Part shown: one piece after another, positions 57,288 through 64,000 of the stretch
Layout of the letters: every line of letters starts with the position of its first letter
How positions within the stretch are numbered: position 1 is the stretch's first letter
Source of the DNA: Oryzobacter telluris
GTDB taxonomy: Bacteria > Actinomycetota > Actinomycetes > Actinomycetales > Dermatophilaceae
DNA length: 64,000 bases
Assembly (NCBI RefSeq): GCF_043099285.1
Contig: NZ_CP170723.1
Coordinates: 372,001 to 436,000, forward strand
Direction: 5' to 3'
Translations under genes and position numbers: made by a program
The notes under the pieces: model-generated
What the model was told of the DNA's origin: nothing
The model's database searches: none
Seen by the model: the letters and a program-made list of their open reading frames with translations, nothing else

Positions 57288-58655
57288 ATGACCGACGCCA
57301 CCGCCGGAAGCACCCACCCGGTCGTCGTCATCGGGGCCGGGCCGACCGGCCTCGCCGCCGCCGCCAACCTCGTCGAGCGCGGCCTCGACGTCGTCGTCCT
57401 CGAGCAGGGAACCCGTGCCGCCGACGCGGTGCGCCGGTGGGGGCACGTGCGGCTGTTCTCGCCGTGGTCCGAGCTCGTCGACCCCGCGGCGCGCCGCCTC
57501 CTCGAGCCGACCGGCTGGACCGCCCCTGACCCCGACGGCTACCCCGCCGGTGCCGACTGGGCGCGGGCCTACCTCCAGCCGCTCGCCGACCTCCTCGGCG
57601 AGCGCGTCCGGTACGGGGCGAAAGTGACGGGCGTCGCCCGCCGGGGTCGCGACCGGGTCGTCGACTCGGGGCGTGAGGGTGAGCCGTTCACCGTCCACGT
57701 CGACGCGTCCGACGGCGGGCCGTCGCGCGTCACTGCCTCCGCGGTCATCGACGCGAGCGGCACCTTCAGCCACCCCAACCCCATCGGTGGTGACGGGTAC
57801 CCGGCCGACGGTGAGCCCGCAGCCTCCGACCGGATCGCCTACCGCGTCCCCGACGCGGCCGACCCCGCCGACGTCACCCGCTACGCCGGCCGCACCACCG
57901 CGGTCGTGGGGGCGGGTCACTCCGCGCTGACCGCCCTCGTGGCCCTGGCGACCCTCGCCGAGAAGGTGCCCGGCACCGAGGCCGTCTGGGTGCTGCGTCG
58001 CGGCGGCGTCGGCGACGCCTTCGGGGGTGGTGATGCCGACGGGCTCCCTGCCCGCGGGGCCCTCGGCCAGCGGGCCAGGCGGGCGGTCGAGGCGGGCCAC
58101 GTCCGCGTCGTCACCGGGTTCCGGACCGCGGCAGTCGAGCGGGACGGCGCCACGCTCATCCTGCACAGCGAGGCGGGTGACGTCATCGACGGGCTCGACG
58201 AGGTCGTCGCGCTCACCGGCTTCCGGCCGGACCACTCGGTCACGGCCGAGCTGCGTCTCGCCCTCGACGAGCGCCTCGAGGCGCCCGTGCGGCTGGCCCT
58301 GCTCATCGACCCCAACGTCCACTCGTGCGGCACGGTCTACCCGCACGGCGCGGCCGAGCTGGCCCACGAGGGCGAGCCCGGCGTGTACCTCGTCGGGATG
58401 AAGTCCTACGGCCGCGCGCCCACCTTCCTCGCGATGACCGGGTACGAGCAGGTGCGGTCGGTCGTCGCGGCCCTCGCCGGTGACCAGGAGGCCGCGGCGC
58501 GGGTCGAGCTGACGTTGCCGGAGACCGGGGTGTGTGGCGGTGCCGGACTCTTCGACGCGGCCGACCCGGATGACGCCGCGGCCGGCTGCTGCTCCCCGAC
58601 GGGCGGGCCGCAGCTGGTTCAGCTGGGGACCGGTGGCCGCGCGTCCTCCTGCTGA
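57288..58655 (+). CDS. ArsO-like flavin-dependent oxidoreductase
   Basis: 455 residues. FAD-binding GAGPTGLAAAANLVERG near the N-terminus, a second dinucleotide site VVGAGHSALTALVAL, and a C-terminal DPNVHSCGTVYPHGAAEL segment. The fold is that of flavin monooxygenases found in ars islands (ArsO). The extreme C-terminus is unusually cysteine-rich (GVCGGAGLF, AGCCSPTGG, SSC), possibly binding arsenic. AAGGAGCAGG precedes the ATG. Divergent from arsR; overlaps the convergent GNAT gene by 37 bases. Confidence 0.85.
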   Translation: MTDATAGSTHPVVVIGAGPTGLAAAANLVERGLDVVVLEQGTRAADAVRRWGHVRLFSPWSELVDPAARRLLEPTGWTAPDPDGYPAGADWARAYLQPLADLLGERVRYGAKVTGVARRGRDRVVDSGREGEPFTVHVDASDGGPSRVTASAVIDASGTFSHPNPIGGDGYPADGEPAASDRIAYRVPDAADPADVTRYAGRTTAVVGAGHSALTALVALATLAEKVPGTEAVWVLRRGGVGDAFGGGDADGLPARGALGQRARRAVEAGHVRVVTGFRTAAVERDGATLILHSEAGDVIDGLDEVVALTGFRPDHSVTAELRLALDERLEAPVRLALLIDPNVHSCGTVYPHGAAELAHEGEPGVYLVGMKSYGRAPTFLAMTGYEQVRSVVAALAGDQEAAARVELTLPETGVCGGAGLFDAADPDDAAAGCCSPTGGPQLVQLGTGGRASSC

Positions 58656-59092
58656 ACCGGACGCGAGCGCTGGATGACCATGAGGCGCTCGGGGTCGGGC
58701 ACGGGGGTGAACCCGACCCGGGCGTAGACCTCGTGCGCGTCGAGCGTGGCGAGCATGACGCGGGTGAGCTCGAGGGGCCGGACCACCGCGACGACGGCCT
58801 CGGCCAGCCGCCCGCCGAGGCCGCGGCCACGATGGGCGGCATCGACGTAGACGTCGCACACCCAGGCGAAGGTCGCGTGGTCGGTGACGATCCGGGCGTA
58901 GGCGACCTGCTCGCCACTGTCGGTGAACGCCCCGAGGTTGACCGAGTTGCGGGCCGCGAGGGCCACCGTCTCCCGGCTCCGGCCGAGGGCCCAGTACGCG
59001 TCGGTGGAGAGCCAGTGGTGGACCCGGTCGAGGTCGAACCGGGTGAGCTCGTCGTGGATCTCGTACGACTGCGCTGGGCTGGTGCTGGTCAC
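58619..59092 (-). CDS. GNAT family N-acetyltransferase
   Basis: 157 residues. Acetyl-CoA motif VCDVYVDAAHRGRGLGGRLAEAVV and typical ends (YEIHDELTRFDLDRVHHWLSTDAYWALGRS, HEVYARVGFTPVPDPERLM). The substrate is unknown. GTG start at 59092. Its 3' end overlaps the ArsO-like gene on the other strand by 37 bases. Confidence 0.88.
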   Translation of the reverse strand: MTSTSPAQSYEIHDELTRFDLDRVHHWLSTDAYWALGRSRETVALAARNSVNLGAFTDSGEQVAYARIVTDHATFAWVCDVYVDAAHRGRGLGGRLAEAVVAVVRPLELTRVMLATLDAHEVYARVGFTPVPDPERLMVIQRSRPVQQEDARPPVPS

Positions 59093-59267
59093 CGGACCAT
59101 CCTGCCAAGGGCTCGGTGGGGACGGCGTCGTGTCGATGGCGACGTCCCAACCCTCGACCGATCGTCACCGCCCGCGCCTGCGACGTGTCCGGGCGCCCGG
59201 GCGGGGTAGGACGGGGGTGTCGCATCCCGGCGCTCCAGTGTCGGGTCGACGCAACCGGGGGGACCCC

Positions 59268-59810
59268 ATGACGGCGTACAGCACCACGGTCCGGGCCACG
59301 CACCTGCTCACGAACGCGGCGTGGTTCGGCGGCTCGCTCATGGGCGCGGTCGGCCTCAACCCCGCCGCGCGCGAGGGCGACGACGCCCACGAGCGCTCCG
59401 AGATCGCCGACACCGGCTGGAACCGCTGGGGCCCGGTCCAGGGCGCCGCGATGGGCCTGCACCTGCTGAGCGGCATCGCGATCGTCGCCGACAACCGGCG
59501 CCGGGTGGTGGCCCACCGCCCGACCACGGTGGCGGTCGTCCTCAAGACGGCCCTGACCGCGGCCGCCGTCGCCGCGAGCGCGGCGGCGTACACGAACGGG
59601 GCCGACCTGGGCGAGGCCCTGGAGCAGGCCGACCACGACGAGGCCGCTCGGCAGAAGGCCCGGGCCCTCACCTCGCGGCTGCGCTGGCTCCAGTGGGCGA
59701 CGCCCGTCACCACGGGCGGGCTGCTCGTCCTCGACGCCTACCTCGGGGAGCAGCAGCGCGGTGTCGCCGGCCTGCTCGACCGCGCCACCAGCCTGCTGCA
59801 CCGCTCGTGA
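59268..59810 (+). CDS. Small membrane protein, unknown function
   Basis: 180 residues with about four hydrophobic stretches (LLTNAAWFGGSLMGAVGL, GAAMGLHLLSGIAIVA, TTVAVVLKTALTAAAVAASAAAY, WATPVTTGGLLVLDAYLG). Conserved feature NPAAREGDDAHERSEIADTGWNRWGPVQ resembles a family of actinobacterial stress-linked membrane proteins, but I cannot name it. Its stop overlaps the next gene (GTGA). Confidence 0.72.
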   Translation: MTAYSTTVRATHLLTNAAWFGGSLMGAVGLNPAAREGDDAHERSEIADTGWNRWGPVQGAAMGLHLLSGIAIVADNRRRVVAHRPTTVAVVLKTALTAAAVAASAAAYTNGADLGEALEQADHDEAARQKARALTSRLRWLQWATPVTTGGLLVLDAYLGEQQRGVAGLLDRATSLLHRS

Positions 59811-60190
59811 GGCGCGAGTTCGGGTTCGCCTTCGAGGACCGCTACCGCCTGCCGGCCCTGCTGTTCGGCATCACGCCCACCACGGCCCGGGTGGCCGTCA
59901 CCGACGAGGAGCTGCTCGTGCGGTTCGGCCCCTGGCGGCTGCGGACCGCCCTCGCCAACATCTCCGGCACGCAGGTGAGTGGCGGGTACGCGTGGTACCG
60001 CACGGCCGGTCCGGCGCACCTGTCGCTCAAGGACCGCGGCGTCACCTTCGCCACCTCCTCACGGCGCGGGCTGTGCGTCTCGTTCGTGGAGCCCGTCGCC
60101 GCCATCGAGCCGACCGGACGGCTCCGCCACCCCGGCCTCACCCTCACCGTCGCCGACCCCGCCGCGCTGGCCGCTGCCCTGGGTCACTGA
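59807..60190 (+). CDS. Conserved hypothetical protein coupled to upstream membrane gene
   Basis: 127 residues, soluble, beta-rich (ARVAVTDEELLVRFGPWRLRTALANISGTQVSGGYAWYRTAGPAHLSLKDRGVTFATSSRRGLCVSFVEPV), PH-like in pattern. GTG start overlaps the upstream stop by four bases. No function is recognised. Confidence 0.7.
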   Translation: MRREFGFAFEDRYRLPALLFGITPTTARVAVTDEELLVRFGPWRLRTALANISGTQVSGGYAWYRTAGPAHLSLKDRGVTFATSSRRGLCVSFVEPVAAIEPTGRLRHPGLTLTVADPAALAAALGH

Positions 60191-60252
60191 CCGCTCGACG
60201 CCGCAGGCACCGCCCGGTGCCTGACCGCCACCCGACCACCGATGGGATCGCC

Positions 60253-62355
<2,103 letters not shown>

Positions 62356-62360
62356 CGCCG

Positions 62361-62400
62361 AGGGGGTCGGTGCCGCAGCGGTTTCGGCGCCGACCCCTTC
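62361..62400 (+). terminator. Catalase terminator
   Basis: A 15-bp stem with two G-T wobbles (arms around GGGTCGG and CCGACCC) and a 9-base loop lies 6 bases past the stop. Confidence 0.82.
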
Positions 62401-62463
62401 GGGTAGGTCACTGAGGTCGTCGACGGTGCGCCGCACCGCACGACCCAGGAACAGGAGCAACCC

Positions 62464-62961
62464 ATGTCTCAGGACGCCATCGTCATGCTGAAGGCCGACC
62501 ACAAGGAGGTCAAGGCGCTCTTCCGGGAGTTCCAGAAGGCCTCGACGACTCCGGCCCGCAAGGAGTCGATCGTGAAGAAGGCCATCGAGCTCCTCACGAT
62601 GCACACCTACATCGAGAACGAGGTCATGTACCCGCGGGTCCGCGCCCTCCTGCCCGAGCTCGAGGACGACGTGCTCGAGTCGTACGAGGAGCACCACGTG
62701 GCGGACGTCCTCATCACCGAGCTGGCCGCCATGGACCGCTCCGACGAGCGATTCTTCGCCAAGGCGACCGTCCTCATCGAGAACGTGACGCACCACGTCC
62801 AGGAGGAGGAGCAGGACTGGTTCCCCAAGGTCCGTGAGGGCCTCACCCGGACCCAGCTTCGCGAGATCGGTGAGGAGCTCGAGGCCGCGAAGAAGAAGGC
62901 CCCCCGCAGCCCCGCCCAGCCCAGCGCCCTGAAGAAGACGGTCGACGCCGTCATCTCCTGA
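62464..62961 (+). CDS. Hemerythrin HHE-domain protein
   Basis: 165 residues, helical. The di-iron pattern reads His13 (KADHKEV), His47 and Glu51 (HTYIENEVMYP), His77/78 (EEHHVAD), and His110/Glu115 (THHVQEEEQDWFP). It likely binds oxygen, NO or iron in the cytoplasm. A Lys/Ala-rich tail follows. AGGAG precedes the ATG. It follows catalase, which fits an oxidative-stress setting. Confidence 0.93.
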   Translation: MSQDAIVMLKADHKEVKALFREFQKASTTPARKESIVKKAIELLTMHTYIENEVMYPRVRALLPELEDDVLESYEEHHVADVLITELAAMDRSDERFFAKATVLIENVTHHVQEEEQDWFPKVREGLTRTQLREIGEELEAAKKKAPRSPAQPSALKKTVDAVIS

Positions 62962-63013
62962 GCCGCGTCGTCGGGCCGCGTCGTCCGGGTTCGTCCCGGG
63001 GCGCGGCCCGCGC

Positions 63014-63062
63014 GGTGAACGGCCACCACGCGCCGCTGTTTGACGACGTGGTGGCCGTCACC
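63014..63062. repeat. 16-bp inverted repeat with single-base bulge
   Basis: Arms 63014-63030 and 63047-63062 pair fully except for one extra A, with a 16-base loop. It lies between convergent hemerythrin and DUF1989 genes; it could end either transcript. Confidence 0.72.
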
Positions 63063-63135
63063 ACGGTCCTGCCCAGCATCACGAACCCGAAACCCATTCG
63101 GCCACTTCAGGATCCCGACCGGCGTCCGGCTCGGG

Positions 63136-63837
63136 TCAGGCCGGGGACGGGTGGCCGGCGTCGGACGTCGACGCCCGCTCCACCCGGTAGTCGATGGGGG
63201 TGCACGTGCCGTTGTTCGACTTCTCGGCCGAGCAGGCGGTGACGCCGGCCAGGACGGGGAGGACGGCCTCGATGGTGAAGCGGTCGCCCGGCCGGGTGGG
63301 TGGGGTGTCGATGTGCAGCTCGCCCACCTCGTCGGTCCACACGTCCATGAACACGTTGAGCGTGACACCGATGCGGTCGGGGTCCACCCCGTGCGGCTCG
63401 AGCGCGGCGACGAGGTTGGCGTAGCAGGAGGGGTGGGGCGCTCCCCCCAAATCGGGGTACAGGACGTCGAACGTCGCCTGGCTGCACGGGGTCAGCGTGA
63501 GGTCGTGCGTCCCGACGGTGTCCTCGACCACCGTGGCGAGGACGCGGCTGCGGTTGCTCCAGAGCGCCGAGCCCGCGGAGACGTAGACGGAGTTGCCGAA
63601 GTCGGTCGTCCGACCGGAGGAGAACACCTCGGCGGGGTCGTGCGTCGCCACGAGGTAGAGGTCGCTCACCTGTTCGCCGCACGGGTCGAGGAGCGTGAGC
63701 CGGTCGCCGGGCTCGAGGGCGACGGCCGCGCCCGACTGCGGCGCGATCCGGGTCCAGCCGGCTGCGGGCCCGTCGGGCCCTCCGTCGTAGGTCGGGAGGT
63801 CGACGGCTCGGGGGTACCTGCGGCGTGCGGGGTTCAC
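63136..63837 (-). CDS. DUF1989 (urea carboxylase-associated type) protein
   Basis: 233 residues. PGDRLTLLDPCGEQVSDLYLVA, LTPCSQATFD, APHPSCYANL and LNVFMDVWTDEVGELHIDTP match the DUF1989 family often found with urea or amino-acid degradation genes. The conserved cysteines may bind zinc. GTG start overlaps the stop of an incoming upstream gene (GTGA), so it is in an operon extending beyond the window. Confidence 0.87.
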   Translation of the reverse strand: MNPARRRYPRAVDLPTYDGGPDGPAAGWTRIAPQSGAAVALEPGDRLTLLDPCGEQVSDLYLVATHDPAEVFSSGRTTDFGNSVYVSAGSALWSNRSRVLATVVEDTVGTHDLTLTPCSQATFDVLYPDLGGAPHPSCYANLVAALEPHGVDPDRIGVTLNVFMDVWTDEVGELHIDTPPTRPGDRFTIEAVLPVLAGVTACSAEKSNNGTCTPIDYRVERASTSDAGHPSPA

Positions 63838-64000
63838 GTGTCCTCCGGGTGGGGTGGGTCCTGGGGTGAGTCGCCGGGCTGGTGACCCGGGGAGAAGGGT
63901 GCGGTCCAGCCGGTCGCGACGGCCCGTCCGGAGTACTGGAGGGCCTCGGAGGACGAGCCGTGGTCGACGGCCATGGGGTTGGGGGACCCCTGGAGCTCGG
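63834..64000 (-). CDS. C-terminal fragment of gene upstream of DUF1989
   Basis: The last 54 codons of a gene entering from the right read ELQGSPNPMAVDHG ... ending HPEDT. The stop overlaps the DUF1989 GTG by two bases (GTGA). The tail is disordered and Pro-rich. The product cannot be named from this fragment; a second DUF1989-type or urea/amino-acid catabolic protein is plausible from context. Confidence 0.55.
   Translation of the reverse strand, partial: ELQGSPNPMAVDHGSSSEALQYSGRAVATGWTAPFSPGHQPGDSPQDPPHPEDT

Overview
The window is very GC-rich bacterial DNA with strong third-position GC, GTG starts and purine-rich ribosome sites. It carries families typical of high-GC Gram-positives: GTP-dependent PEP carboxykinase, a GAF-ANTAR gene, a SigE-like sigma factor, DUF1206, DUF389, an Hsp20/MerR pair and a MecA-type PBP. 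I read it as a chromosomal segment of an actinobacterium, probably Micrococcales (Intrasporangiaceae-like). The family-level placement is inference. No rRNA, phage, insertion sequence or CRISPR array was seen.

Layout. 1-1.8 kb: cysK-cysE (cysteine synthesis). 1.8-7.3 kb (minus): a tightly coupled four-gene operon encoding a cytosolic-looking subtilase, an ECF sigma factor, a small beta-rich protein and a TPR-CHAT (caspase-like) protease. This is the most interesting unit. 7.3-9.7 kb: a non-coding stretch, a YtxH-like protein, tRNA-Ser(UGA) and a DUF1206 membrane protein. 9.7-13.8 kb: LacI regulator plus an FrcBCA-like sugar ABC transporter. 14-16.7 kb: universal stress protein, cold-shock protein and a transpeptidase PBP. 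16.9-23.6 kb: polyol catabolism (mannitol 2-dehydrogenase, AraC regulator, SmoEFG-like ABC transporter without its own ATPase, SDR dehydrogenase). 23.9-29.3 kb: tRNA-Ser(GCU), two small membrane proteins, a GT2-GtrA fusion and a GT39 mannosyltransferase, and a GNAT. 29.5-32.5 kb: two-component system with a divergent low-complexity membrane protein. 32.6-34.4 kb: pckG. 34.9-42 kb: tRNA-Arg(ACG), DUF389, MerR/Hsp20, a frameshifted GAF-ANTAR gene, SigE-like sigma factor with membrane partner, and small stress-type proteins. 42-43.4 kb: a polyprenyl-sugar-type glycosyltransferase. 43.5-52.7 kb: alpha-galactoside locus (LacI, two permeases, binding protein, two tandem GH36 alpha-galactosidases). 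52.7-54.5 kb: GNAT and an FMN L-lactate-type dehydrogenase. 54.5-58.7 kb: arsenic island (ArsR-ArsC fusion, aquaporin, ArsC, second ArsR, ArsO-like flavoprotein). 58.6-64 kb: GNAT, two small proteins, large catalase, hemerythrin-like protein, DUF1989 protein and the tail of another gene.

How it fits together. Three sugar/polyol import systems (fructose/ribose-type, mannitol/sorbitol-type, alpha-galactoside-type) each sit beside their own regulator, with candidate operators visible. Mannitol dehydrogenase would yield fructose, which links the polyol block to the FrcBCA-like block next to it. Many intergenic gaps carry long stem-loops. Some are ordinary terminators. A second set (8.3, 23.7, 24.1, 28.7, 29.4 and 63.0 kb) has 16-22 bp arms, no T-tract and unrelated sequences, and is unexplained.
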